DNA of 64,000 bases from Pollenia angustigena (taxonomy: Eukaryota; Arthropoda; Insecta; Diptera; Polleniidae): the NCBI GenBank assembly GCA_930367215.1, contig OV884057.1:245050830-245114829 (forward strand), read 5' to 3'. The first letter of the stretch is position 1, and every line of letters begins with the position of its first letter. The translations under genes were made by a program, and so were the position numbers. This document shows, in pieces, positions 22,026 to 32,949 of this stretch. The notes beneath the pieces were generated by a model that searched no databases, was not told the origin of the DNA, and saw only the letters and a list, made by a program, of their open reading frames with translations.

Positions 22026-22560
22026 TATAGCAACATTAAACTTTTTAAAATGAACATTTATACTCGTTTTCACAAGCACACGTATTTACTTATTTTAAAT
22101 ATAAACAAAAAATTGTTCGTATGAGTGTCCGATGGTAAGAGAGGGCTGTATGTTGAGCAAACCGTAAACATTTTTACTGTTTTTGATTCTTAAGTAAATT
22201 GAGTGAAATGAATTCTCAGACATAAGAATATACAAGCCATTACAACATACATATACATTGCCATGAACACAGACAAACACAAACTCACAGAAATACGTAT
22301 ACATATACATATAAGAGTACTCTAAAGCACTAATACATTGAATTGAATTCATGGCAATACTATTATAAACTAAAAGGAAATAAAAATGAAATAAGATTCA
22401 CTATCATTTTGTGTTATTTTATTTTCGATTGGTATAAAATAAAAGAGCTGTTACAGTAGTGGCCTTCAAATTAGAAACGACTTTGCATATGATTATAAAA
22501 ATTATTAACAATTGTGATTTTTCTTTGAACTGTTGGTTTTTAATTAAAGTTTTAGATATT

Positions 22561-22716
22561 TTTTTTTTGGGCGTCAGTTCATTAAATTAAATTTTCATTT
22601 AATTATTTTTAGTGAAGAAAGGAATTTACAACATAAAATAAATTATAAATTTTTTTTTTTTTTTTTGATAATTTTTTTCTTGACTGAACACGGGATTGAA
22701 CTCGGGTCGATTTTAC
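22561..22716 (-). mobile_element. tRNA-derived SINE (right-arm twin)
   Basis: Mirror of 10590-10745, with the B box now on the minus strand near 22703. Confidence 0.65.
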
Positions 22717-23099
22717 TATTTATCAAAAATCTTTGTAATGAAATTTAAATGAAAAAATTAATTTAAATTCAATGAACTTAAGCCTAATTAAAATATGAAT
22801 ATTTTCAAATAAGTAAATAAAGTAATAACAAAGCAGTTCGGAGATGATTCCGAGCCGCCTTATACATATTGAAAAAGTGAAAATGGAAATTAAACAACTT
22901 AAAAATATAAGGCCCAAGGAGAAGCAACATTACTGCCAAAGTCTATTAAAACATAAATAACACCGTTATAAGAAGAATCCATAATCTATTACTAGGTCAA
23001 GTGACTCCGATCTATTAAAAAGGAGATAGAGTGGAATGTTCTCATTACATAGGGATAACGCTGCTTAATGTTGCCTATAAAAAAAATTTGTGGAAAGCA

Positions 23100-23280
23100 G
23101 GCGTTCGTAGAGCCAAGTAGATCTTACATAGACCAAGCTCAAGCAATATCTCGAAAAGTCATATGAGTACGATGTCAATCTCCATATGTTATTCATAGAT
23201 TTTAAGCAAGCTTTCAATAGTATAAATCGTAAAACGATAATAATTGCACTTATACAACTGGGCGTTAAAAGGAAAAAAAC
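23100..23280 (+). pseudogene. non-LTR RT scrap (right-arm twin)
   Basis: Mirror of 10026-10206. FIDFKQAFNSINRK is encoded at about 23192-23233. Confidence 0.8.
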
Positions 23281-23759
23281 ATTAGATTAATAATGTTGAC
23301 TAGTGTTCGCCTAATGGTCAAAATTCGACCACAAATTTTTTTGTAAATAAGTATATACGAATTTATTAGTTTCGAGCATTTATTTTTTTCCTCAAAGTGG
23401 ATCGAGTTGGCGAGGGACCAACCTCCAGTTCATATTTTATCTTCTACGTGATGTAATTTAATTTTGTAAGTTCAGTATAAAAAATACCAATTGAAAAACA
23501 GAAAAGAATAAAAAGTCTCCTTTATAAATTGTCATCCACTCAGGACGTCGCACATTTAATTTTGGCCCTAAATTTGTAAAACGCAAACGGAACGCCAAAA
23601 ATTATATCGAAAGCAAATAACCGTTATTTATGTTTTTAAAAAAGATGATGTGACTGAAATGCAAATATCTTCAACAATTTTGAACGGACTAAGTATTTCT
23701 TTCTTTTAATTGAGAGGTTATACAATTTATTAAAAAACCATGGGTCGTTTAATAAATAG

Positions 23760-24655
23760 CAGAGTTATAGTGGATAAAACTTCAAACTTCATTATAAATT
23801 TTATGATTTTGTTCAATTTTGCTCTTTTCAAGTTATTGTTTTTAAACTAATGGTTTTAAAATCTTAATGGGTTATTGCTTTTAGTTAATGTACCCAGATC
23901 GAAATTCCATAGCTTTAAGCTATTTTTAATATTTATTTTTACTAAAAATTTAGCTTTGTATATTTGAGGCTATCAGCGCAGAAGTGGTGTAACCCCAGAC
24001 TACTTATTATGAGATACTGAGGAGTTAATAGTACTCAGTTGTTGTGTTTTGATACAAATCCAAAGGTGGGTTAATTCAATTAATCTTCTGTAACTATGTA
24101 ATTTTTGCACCGATCTGGATCCTATTGGGCACAAAATGTTCGTATTGAAACCGGCTATAAAACTTAAAAAAAGTTTTATTTTTTGGTTTTAAAAACAATA
24201 ACTTGAAAAGAGCAAAATTGAACAAAAAAATCATAATATTTATAATGAAGTTTGAAGTTTTGTCCACTATAAAGCTTTGTTCACAATCAAAAATACATTT
24301 TCACTTGGTGTTCATAATAGAGTAATAATTTCTTTTGCAAACACACACATTTTGCAATAAGAAACCGTTTGCAAAATTTACCCACAACAATTTTATGCGT
24401 AAATTATTATTTTTTACAACATTATGATACAATTTTCATTCAAAACTAAGTAAAATTATTTTAAACGTCAGAAACAATTTCATACAAATTGTTGCTGTAG
24501 TTCTAGTTGACTCAACTTTAGTTACATTTTTAAAAAAAGTTTAGTTACATTTTTGTTCTAAAAATGAAAGGAAAATATATGAAATACTTTGGGAAGAATA
24601 AAGATAGAAGAAAAAACGAAATTATTTTTTTGATTGTGAACGTAGCTTAACTCTG
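23760..24655. repeat. ~100-bp inverted repeat with an inner MITE
   Basis: Arm 23760-23855 is complementary to 24188-24272 plus 24648-24655. The shared core includes CAATTTTGCTCTTTTCAAG and its complement. The right arm is broken by the TAA-flanked element at 24273-24647. The 330-bp inner region (23856-24187) shows nothing I recognise. It is probably an older foldback element. Confidence 0.8.
24273..24647. mobile_element. 375-bp MITE with TAA duplication
   Basis: The ends AGCTTTGTTCACAATCAAAA and its imperfect complement (TTTTTGATTGTGAACGTAGCT) are flanked by TAA at 24270-24272 and 24648-24650. The uninterrupted sequence CACTATAACTCTG is preserved in the partner arm at 23760-23773, which confirms the insertion. 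The 3-bp TAA target suggests PIF/Harbinger. Confidence 0.88.
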
Positions 24656-24659
24656 TCAT

Positions 24660-25515
24660 TCAGCGTTGCCAGAATGAAGATTTTATCTTATATGGAATAT
24701 CTCAAAAACTGTTATACTTTTGACAATTCTGACTTCATATTCGGATTCTAGCTGTCAGAATCATTTGGTCACGACTTTATTGAAAATTTGTCACGTAGTG
24801 TAATCACCAGGCAAATAATGCGAAGATATGTAAAAATTTCGGTGGTATTTTTTTAATTTTGTTTTTTCTGGATTTAATATTCATGTTAAAGAAAACTAAT
24901 ACAGTGCAACATTGTTCATAATATATAGCCCTAGAATATTTGTAAATAAGGTTTTTCTCTAAAATAAGTATTACGGAAGTTATCAACAATTAAAGCGACC
25001 CATAGTGAGAAAAATAGCATTATAGCAAACTTTGTGGGCTCAAGGCACGGCTAATAACTATGCAAACGATTTAAAATTGTGTACATATAACTTTTTTCTA
25101 ACTTGTAATCATTCTATGGGGTTTGCCAAGTGAAAATACGAAAAAAAAAATAACGGTCACCCTAATACACCATATTATGTTTCTAAGTTCAATATGAAAA
25201 TTTAAAAATTATCACATGAAGCACAGAAAAGTAAAAAAAGAAATTGAGTTTCCCTTATTTCCCCTTTTTTCTCCCCATAGACGTTCGGTTGACAAACAAA
25301 TGAAGAAAGCGTTCTTTACTAGTTTGCCTGGTCTGATTTATACATAAGATTTATATAGTCGAAATATTCGAAAACCGGTTTCTGTAAAATTTCGAATAAT
25401 CGATCACCCTAATTTTTTTATTATTTGATAATTGAAAAAATATTTTTATTTATTTATTTTGCATTTGTGTTAGTAGCAATTTTGAACGCTTATAACTCTG
25501 AAATTATTGAAAAGA
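24660..25515. other. no recognisable gene
   Basis: AT-rich sequence with chance open frames only. No motif or repeat that I can name. Confidence 0.5.
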
Positions 25516-27360
25516 TATAACAACAAAAGGTGCTTATCCACAAAGCTGGAAATATGCAAAAATAATACCAACACCGAAAACAAACAATGACTTGCGTCCA
25601 ACTGCTATACTTCCTTATTTATCAAAAGTCTTTGAAAGGTTACTGCATAATCAAATAAGCAAATATATAAATGAAAATAACCTACTTACAAAAATGCAGT
25701 CAGGATTTCGCCCTGGGCATAGTTTTATAACCGCCTTAATTCATATTGATGATGGCAAAGTCTCGTTTCTTGTTCTTCTAGATCACTCAAAAGAATTTGA
25801 TATGGTAGACCATGAAGTTCTCTGCTAGAAGTTACACAGAATTAGTATTGTGGTTATTTTGTTGAACTATTTATGGTTTTTAATCCAAATATTTAATATT
25901 TTTAATTAGGTTTAAGTTCATGAAATTTAATTTTTCATTAAATTATCTTTATGAAGAAAGGAATTTTACAACATGAAAATTTATTAAAATTGTTATTGAT
26001 AATCTTTCATTCTTGACGTGGCTGGGGCTCGAACCCCGGCCGGCAGGTTACCATGACATGTTTCGATTGCAACCACTCAATCTCCTCAGATGGATTTGCC
26101 ATCTTACACTCGCAGCCATCGATGACTGCTGACGTCAATAGTCAAACATCAATCCTTAAACCAAATTGTATTCTAACATTTGGTAGATCGAAATTTGCTT
26201 TCCTGAATGATTATCCATTTAAATTGATTTTACATGTTCTTTCCTTACTTCTGTTTTTTCGTACTTTTGTCAAGAATTTTTTCTTGAAGTCCAATTTCAT
26301 TTTTTGTTTTTTCATTTTGTCCTTTTCTTTTCTGTTGGCCTTTTTCAGCACAACTTGAAGGACAAATGTACACATAGAGCTTGTGCCTTAGCTTTAAAAA
26401 TAATTAGTATTGTTTAATTTTTCCGCGGCTTCTGTTGGTTTAATGTCCTCTTATTTGACAAATCGTATGCAGGTATTCTTAAACAACAAAACCTCACAAA
26501 TGCCAGTCCCAAAGGGTGTACCCCAAGGATCAATCCGCGAACCCCTACTGTTTGCTCTTTACGTCAATGATCTAGCTACTCAACTACAATATTGCCATGT
26601 CCATTTGTACGCGGATGATGTTCAACTTCATATTAGTAAAGTAGCCTAAGTAGCATAGGTGAATGTGTTGAAAAGTTAAATATTGAGCTTAAACGTGTCC
26701 AGGTTTGGGCAAATGGTTTGTGTCTTAGCCCACAGAAATCTAAGTGTCTTATAATAACTTAAAAACCAATAAAGTTGGCTTTTGAACCGAGAATAATGCT
26801 TGACACTCAAAAAATTGATATTGTAACATTTGAAAAAACCTTGGTACTATATTCAATACAACACTTACGTGGTCAAATCACATAAATTTTGCAGCTGGGA
26901 AGACATACGCAACGCTAAGGACTCTGTGGAATACTCAACATATAACCCCACTTAATATACGTATTTTGCTGGCAAAAACATATCTTATGCCATCATTTGT
27001 TATATGGCTGTGGAATATATGCAAGTTGTGATTCTGTCAGCCGTTAAAAACTAACAAATACGTACAATGCCATTTTGAGATACATATGTGTTTTATTTGC
27101 AGAAATATGACCGGATTTCTGAATATGTGACAAAACTCTACAATGTCACATTATTTAATCTAATGAAAATAAGAACCTTAATGCTTCTACACAAGATTAT
27201 CTACACCCTTAAACCAGTCTATCTGTTTGATAAAATCGTATTTACACATCACATGACATTATTCAAACTTTACTATGGCAATTTTATGTCCATGCAATTC
27301 GTCTTTGGAACTCGTTAACACCGACCACACAGTTTATACGCAACGCACTGCACTTTAAAA
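25516..27360 (+). pseudogene. jockey-like non-LTR reverse transcriptase, interrupted
   Basis: The plus-strand frame opens with AYPQSWKYAKIIPTPK and DLRPTAILPYLSKVFERLL, then QSGFRPGHSFITALIHI and a degraded DHSKEFD (first catalytic Asp region), breaking off at 25851. After the inserted unit it resumes at 26414 with SSYLTNRMQVFLNN, KGVPQGS and LYADDVQLH, so the catalytic Asp pair is kept. The thumb follows with several frame breaks (WANGLCLSPQKSKCL, WSNHINF). Missing parts are the endonuclease and ORF1. It is inactive because of the insertion, an in-frame stop after LC at 25826-25828 and frameshifts after 26649. It is close in style to the scrap at 1-446. Confidence 0.88.
25852..26401 (-). mobile_element. 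SINE-containing retrotransposed unit with 12-bp TSD
   Basis: Perfect AATTAGTATTGT copies at 25840-25851 and 26402-26413 flank 550 bp that split the RT frame. On the minus strand it has a pol III B box (GGGGTTCGAGCCCC near 26036) and a possible A box around GATTGAGTGGTT. The same 3' body as the other SINE copies follows (TTTTACAACATG..., ATTAAATTTCATGAACTTAA in complement). The roughly 350 bp upstream of the tRNA-like part is not in the other copies and may be 5'-transduced flank or a second unit. The long duplication implies LINE-machinery insertion. Confidence 0.82.
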
Positions 27361-27507
27361 AAGAATTGCTAAAGCATTATAGATGATTCGCTCTGTCAAA
27401 TTAAGTATTACTATTGTGTGTTTATACGCAACGCACTGCACTTTAAAAAAGAATTGCTAAAGCATTATAGATGATTCGCTCTGTCAAATTAAGTATTACT
27501 ATTGTGT
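27332..27507 (+). repeat. ~87-bp tandem duplication
   Basis: TTTATACGCAACGCACTGCA through CTATTGTGTG appears twice back to back at the end of the RT relic, with no differences noticed. Confidence 0.9.
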
Positions 27508-27514
27508 GTTTTTA

Positions 27515-28745
27515 TACCCTCCACCACAATTAGTTGTGAAGAGGGTATATATATTAAGTTTGTCATTCCGTGTTATTATTCATCTCAGACCCCATAAAGT
27601 ATATATATTCTGGGTCCTTGAGTAATTCTAAGTCGATTTAGCCATGTCCGTCTGTCTGTCCGTCTGTTGAAAACACGCTCACTTTTGAACAACTCAAAAG
27701 AAATGAACAAACTTGGTGCCAAATTGCTTGTAGTTATCCTAAGCAGTTTGGGATTCAAATCCAGCAAATTTGGTTCAGTAGGACCAGAGCTATGAATCAA
27801 AATGTGGAACCTCCACTAAAAAAAATTGATAATTTTGTTACAAAAAATAACATAAATGCTGGAACAAGGCACGGAATGAGATAAGATTTTGCAAAAATTT
27901 GTTTTATTTGACTGGAAATCACGCTGTTAAATTTCGTGATGATCCGTCCATAATTTACCCTAAGCCCCATATAAACACTACTCCCGGAAAACAGTTTAGT
28001 ACGCCTTAAACCGTAAAAAATAACGGTAGCGTAACAATATTTGGTACGTTACAGTTTTTTAGGACTAGAAATAACACTGTGAAATTTCGTGACGATCGGT
28101 GCATAATTTACCTTAGGTCCCATATAAACCCTACAACCGGAAAACGGTTTAGTACGCCTAAAACCGTTAAAAATAATGCAATCATAACAAATTTTGGCTC
28201 GTCACAGTTTTCTAGGACTATAAATGATACTGTGAAATTTCGTGCAGATCGGTACATAATTTACCATAGGCCCCATAGAAACCCTACTCCCGAAAAACAG
28301 TTTAGTACACCTACAACCATAATTAATAATGCTATCATAACAGAAATTGGTACGTCACAGTTTTAAAGAACTAGAAATGACGCTGTGAAATTTCGTGATG
28401 ATCGGTCAATTTACCCTAGGCCCCATAGAAACCCTACTCCCGAAAAACAGTTTAGTACACCTAAAACCATAATTAATAATGCTATCATAACAGAAATTGG
28501 TAGGTCACAGTTCTAAAGGACTAGAAATGCCGCTGTGAAATTTCGTGATGATCGGTCCATAATTTACCCTAGGCCCCATATAAACCCTACTACCGGAAAA
28601 CAATTTAGTCGCCTTAAACCATAATTAATAACAAACCGTCACAGTTAAAGATAATAATAACATCATACAGATATCACTCCTTAAACATTGGAACTGTCGG
28701 TGGAGGGTATCAAAGATTCGGCACAGCCGAATATAGCACTCTATC
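27515..28745. mobile_element. fly-type non-coding repeat with internal ~148-bp tandem units
   Basis: It starts TATACCCTCCACCACAATTA and ends near GGTGGAGGGTATC...CCGAATATAGCACT. It carries TTTGTCATTCCGTG and a CCGTCTGTCTGTCC run, features of widespread fly intergenic repeats. From about 27920 to 28660 there are five diverged units containing GTGAAATTTCGTGATGATCG and CCCATATAAACCCTACT. The 95-codon frame at 28079-28366 runs through these units and is not a gene. A single-unit relative lies at 38178-38790. The superfamily is uncertain. Confidence 0.7.
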
Positions 28746-29449
28746 TTGTTATTAATTAATTTTGTAAAAGAATATTTTTTTTGTATTTCTGTTTTATGTA
28801 ACAAATTTAAATGAATACTAGATATTGTACAATGTACATCATTTTCATATACAATTTAAAAATCCTTTACTATAATTATAAGCTATTAAATCTTGTTGTA
28901 TTGGAAATCAAATAAATAAATCTGTTGATTGAAGGGAATAAAGGAAGAGGTGATACTCCCGAACACCATTAAGCCTTTCACCATTGCGACAGGCGCACTG
29001 TGGCTAAAAATTGAGTTTCATCGGAAAAAATTCTAATTTTTTGATATCGCCGTTTTAAAAAATATCAATGCCATTCGATAGCAAACATATAAGAACTAAG
29101 GAATCCAAAAAACTGAATTAAAATATTGGGAATTATGGGTGTGGCAAGCTGCTGTAAGCAGATATTTTATGTTGTTTTAGAAAAAATTAAATTTTTGTAA
29201 ATTTTATCAGAACTAAATTATGATTTCTCGCAAACTGTTATCATCAATTTTCACATTTTTTATCTGGGAATTATTATTTCTTTTCATAAGTTACTTTATT
29301 ATATTCAACTTTTTTATTTTTTGAATTTTTGTGTTTTGTTTATTAATCAACTGTCTTATACATCTCAAATTTAATGTGAACGGTTTTTATTAACTTGAGT
29401 GAGAAAAGATTGATTCTACCTAAATTATTACATCCCAGAGAAACAGACC
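28745..29449. other. no recognisable feature
   Basis: AT-rich, no supported motif. Confidence 0.5.
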
Positions 29450-29660
29450 CAGTAAAAACTTCGCCTACTTTTTCAAAATGAATAGCTTCTTTAACTCATT
29501 ATTTTGTAGCTTTCTTCTATAACTACATCTATAACAACTTCCATAACTACTTTTTTCTGGATGTATACAGGTAAAACTTACTTTTAAATGCGTTCATTTT
29601 GGGACATCCCTTGTTAAATTCATTGGTTCTTTCAGTAGAATTGTAAGTAGTGCTCTTATG
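29450..29660. mobile_element. small repeat family, copy A
   Basis: It occurs inverted at 46110-46315. Shared blocks are AATAGCTTCTTTAACTCATT, TAGCTTTCTTCTATA and TTGGTTCTTTCAGTAGAAT. It is non-coding and MITE-like; no target-site duplication was found. Confidence 0.65.
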
Positions 29661-29879
29661 TTTTTCTGATTACTCAACACATTATTTTGCAGCAGCATGA
29701 CCGATATGGTTTTCGTTATCATTTTACTTTGGTGTATTTATCTAAATAATTTATAAACATTTTTTTCATTTTTCGAATTTATTCTATGAGTTAAATTTCA
29801 GTTATGTATTTTGTAAAGCTTTTTTGTAATAGTTCTATTCCTTTAATTTTTCAGAAATGACTTTATACACTACCAGACT

Positions 29880-30712
29880 ATTATATTGTATTTTCTTTTT
29901 ACATATTTTGTCATAATTTTTGGTTTAATAGTCAACTGTTCTAAACATCTATCTATTAATCTCTCCATAACAATATCTGCTACAATTGGAGATGCTGGTG
30001 ATCCCATAGGAAGTCCCCTTAGTTGAACATATACATTACTGTCCAATTGAAAATATCTATTGTCAATTATACAAAATTTCAGAATACGTAAAAATAAGTC
30101 CTTTTCTATATTGGGCTGACTTCCAAAACGTCAAATGCTTTGTATAAGAACAAAGTATAATGTTTCATTACGCCGCAGTACAATATATATGCAATGCAAA
30201 CCCTTCCAAAACATCAATGGTGTGTATTAGTAACGCAGCAAAAAACCATCAGAGCATCGGTTTCAAAGTTGATGCTTTGTGATATTTGACATTTAATTTG
30301 CAAGCAATGCAGATTTATTTTAATGTATTATTCATTGCATCACTTACATTTCAAAAAGTTTAAATAAACAGAACACATAGTTGCATTGTTTCGGCACTTT
30401 GTACATGTGCATCGTTAAAATACAGTAGTAAAACTGTATACAAACTTTGTATTAGTACGTTTTGGAAGTCAGCCTTAGTGTGTTCTTCTATTTTATCCCA
30501 TTGCTCCTCTATTATATCTATAGCAAGATCTATAGGTATACTTGGAAATAATGAAACTACGTCTAGAGATATTAATTTCTCATCATCTTGATTTGCCTAA
30601 TTTTATCTTTAAATTGAAGAGAGTCCCTTACGTTATATTTTGAATTTTCAGTTATATTTTTCAGAATTGTTGTAACATATTTACAAAGTTCATATGAACT
30701 TTTGTATAATTT
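29880..30712 (-). pseudogene. Penelope-like RT fragment, split by a MITE
   Basis: Minus strand 30712-30475 encodes EKLISLDVVSLFPSIPIDLA (first catalytic Asp) and IIEEQWDKIEEHT. After the 362-bp insertion at 30113-30474 it resumes as IEKDLF, then RYFQLDSN and GLPMGSPASPIVADIVM. The GxPMGSPxSP block is diagnostic of Penelope-like RTs. The YVDD box is deleted (KYVKRKYN follows). It lies head-to-head with the next copy, and 29998-30067 is the inverted equivalent of 30712-30781. Confidence 0.88.
30113..30474. mobile_element. 362-bp MITE in Penelope-like RT
   Basis: The ends GGGCTGACTTCCAAAACGT and ACGTTTTGGAAGTCAGCC are inverted repeats of 18-19 bp. The RT frame is continuous on both sides, so this is a clean later insertion. 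The target duplication is only 2-3 bp and ambiguous. Confidence 0.85.
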
Positions 30713-31346
30713 GCAATAGATATTTTCAATTGGACAGTAATGTATATGTTCAACTAAGGGGACTTCCTATGGGATCACCAGCGTAATTAAGGAATCAGAG
30801 ATAGTTAAAATTTTAGATACATTTAATTCCTTTCATGCGGATATAAAATTTACAATGGAAAAAGAGTTTGAATCTTAATTGTCTTATTTAGACATTTTGA
30901 GAATACGAAAGGGGGAAAGTGTATTAATTGATTGGTATCAAAAACCAACATCATCTGGTAGGATAATTAATTATTTTTCAAAGCATCCTAAAAGGATTAT
31001 AATTAACACAGTTAAAAATTTTATAGATAGCGTATTGAAAATAAGTGATTTTTGTTTCCATAAGAATAATAAGGAGAAAATTTCTAAAGCATTAAGAGAA
31101 AATAGTTTTCCAAAGGAAATTATCTGGGGTGTCATGGAAATCGAAAAAGTAAAACGAAAGAATTTTAAGAGTCGTTTTTCAATAAGATTTATGTAATAAA
31201 AAAATTTTATGACAATTATTACACAAATAATGCTCTATTAAATAGAATTGTTTAACAAAAATTGTAAAAATTAGATTAAACGTATAATAAAAAGAACTGC
31301 TAAATTCTTCCGTTTTACGTTTTCGATTTCCATGACACCCCTGTAT
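30712..31346 (+). pseudogene. Penelope-like RT C-terminal part, deleted and MITE-interrupted
   Basis: Plus strand begins RYFQLDSNVYVQLRGLPMGS and is deleted right after the GSPA codons. It resumes at about 30790 with ESEIVKILDTFNSF and, after a stop at 30876-30878, runs SYLDILRIRKGES, LIDWYQKPTSSGRIINYFSK and HPKRIIINTVKNFI. These are the post-palm motifs of Penelope RTs. The residues after PKEII (31126 on) belong to the inserted MITE, not to the RT. Confidence 0.88.
31126..31341. mobile_element. 216-bp MITE between RT and endonuclease
   Basis: GGGGTGTCATGGAAATCGAA at the left pairs with TTCGATTTCCATGACACCCC at the right; the inverted repeats run about 38 bp with few mismatches. The CAGGGG-like terminus suggests hAT, but no 8-bp duplication could be matched. 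Confidence 0.85.
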
Positions 31347-31935
31347 ATCTAACTTATTAATACAATTTAATAACCATAGAATAAATAACTCCAACGGTAG
31401 TACGAAACCAAAAATTTATAAATCGCTAATTTATGTACCAAAATTTTCGGAAAGGTTAGAAAAATCTAATATTTATGATACGGAAAAGTATAAAATTGCG
31501 CATAAATCTTATAATGCAATAGGTAGATTATTCACTAAAATGAAAGACAAAATGAATAAGTTTGAAATGTCGAATGTAGTATATAAAATACCTTGTGGGG
31601 GAAATGTTAATGGACAATGCGGTAAAGTGTATGTTGGTACAACAAAAAATAAACTGAAAATTAGGTTAGCAGGACATAACTCAGATCAAAAATATAGAAA
31701 TATTTCATCACAAAAAACAGCTTTATCAACTTATTGTGCTAATCTAAACCATTATCCAGATTTTGAAAATACAACAGTTTTAAATACGGAAAATAATTGT
31801 AGACGTAGATTTATGTTAGAAATGTGGCAAATTATAAATGTACCGACAATATCGAGAATTAATTTTAAGTCAGATACTGAAAGTTTAGCACAAAATTATA
31901 GACATTTAATTTATAAAAATAGAAACGGAAGTTAA
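31347..31935 (+). CDS. Penelope-like GIY-YIG endonuclease domain
   Basis: A frame is open from just after the MITE. The linker has YVPKFSERLEKSNIY. The GIY-YIG part follows: VVYKIPCGG with a nearby QCGKVYVGTTKNKL, then the Arg/His helix (RLAGHNSDQK), KTALSTYC, a conserved FENTTVL, and the catalytic-Glu helix RRRFMLEMWQIINVP. This endonuclease nicks the target for reverse transcription and is specific to EN-containing Penelope-like elements. It ends with a normal stop at 31933-31935. The domain looks intact although its RT is broken, so it is not functional in the element context. Confidence 0.9.
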
Positions 31936-32110
31936 AAATTTATTTAAACTGTAATATATTAGGTTTGAATTGGAAAACCTTTTTTGTATTTGAATTGGGA
32001 AACCTTTTTTGTATTTAAATAAAAATTGTTATCAGAATTTTTGTTAAATTTGTTTAATTTGTTAAATTTGTTAAAATTTTTAATTTTTTGTCAAACATTA
32101 AAGAAAAAAA

Positions 32111-32150
32111 CCCTGAAGAAGGCACACAACGGAGTGCTGAAATATTGGAT
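32111..32150 (+). ncRNA. hammerhead-core-like motif in Penelope-like 3' end
   Basis: CTGAAGA (matches the CUGANGA core) is followed by 19 nt and GAAA. The 19 nt fold as one base, a 5-bp stem GGCAC/GTGCT (one G:U) and an 8-nt loop. The matching site in the second Penelope-like copy (43246-43287) has the same geometry with different paired bases. Penelope-like elements are known to carry hammerhead ribozymes; helices I and III were not verified here. Confidence 0.5.
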
Positions 32151-32164
32151 TAAATAAATTTAAT

Positions 32165-32949
32165 TTGTTTTATATAAAAAAAAGAGACCTCAAGCTTATT
32201 TAAATAATAATACTAATAAAATATCTAAATAATTTTAATAAATAGAAATGGTTTAATTTTAACTTAACGAAAAACTTTTAAAATAAACTACAAGTAGTTA
32301 ATGTAAAATATTGTTAAGTTTACGTGTAAAACAAAACAATATTTTATAATTTGTTTTGGCTTAAAATTTAATTTAAGCGAACGAAGTCTTCGTTCGTTAC
32401 CGAAAAATAGAACGAAAAATACGACTCGTACCAAAATTAAGTGGAAAAAACTTCAGTTTAGAACGAAACTTATCTTTCTGTGTACCTAAAAAATAAGTTG
32501 TCTAGTCGTTGAATAATGGTCCTTATAACTAACAGTATACGTTTTCATAGAAGTTACACTGTAATAGTTTTTTCACAAAACATTGTTTCTAATTTTTGGC
32601 CACCACTGTATATAAATGTATATTTTTTTATGTATATATTTACGTTTTAATACTTTTACTTGTGTAAATGGCAAATAAAATACAATATATTATATTGTTA
32701 AGTACTTTGTTTTTGGTTTTTTCCCAGAAATCTGAAGAGATGCAATTTTATACTCAACATACTCTTTTTAATGGAAGAAAGTTAAATTTAGAAAAAGGTC
32801 TTCTCTATTTCAAGCAGAACCAGTAAAGACTCTTTTACTAGGCACTTCGTTTCTTTGCCAGTTGAAAGCCGCCATATTGTGGAAACTACATCTGTCGATT
32901 TGGCTGTCAATTATTAAGCCTGCAGCTCACGTGCAAATAATAAAACTGC
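32165..32949. other. no recognisable feature
   Basis: AT-rich, no supported gene or repeat structure. Confidence 0.45.

Larger units (their letters stand above)
14548..23383 (-). repeat. right arm of large palindrome, with LTR element inserted
   Basis: Reverse complement of 9895-14362 once the insertion 17074-21465 and one copy of its 4-bp duplication are removed. Homology ends at 23383 (ATAAATGCTCG in complement), where the left arm meets the 799-bp repeat. The two arms therefore have different outer neighbours. Confidence 0.95.

Noticed and set aside
28079..28366. 95-codon frame
   Set aside because: Runs through ~148-bp tandem units and its peptide repeats with them.
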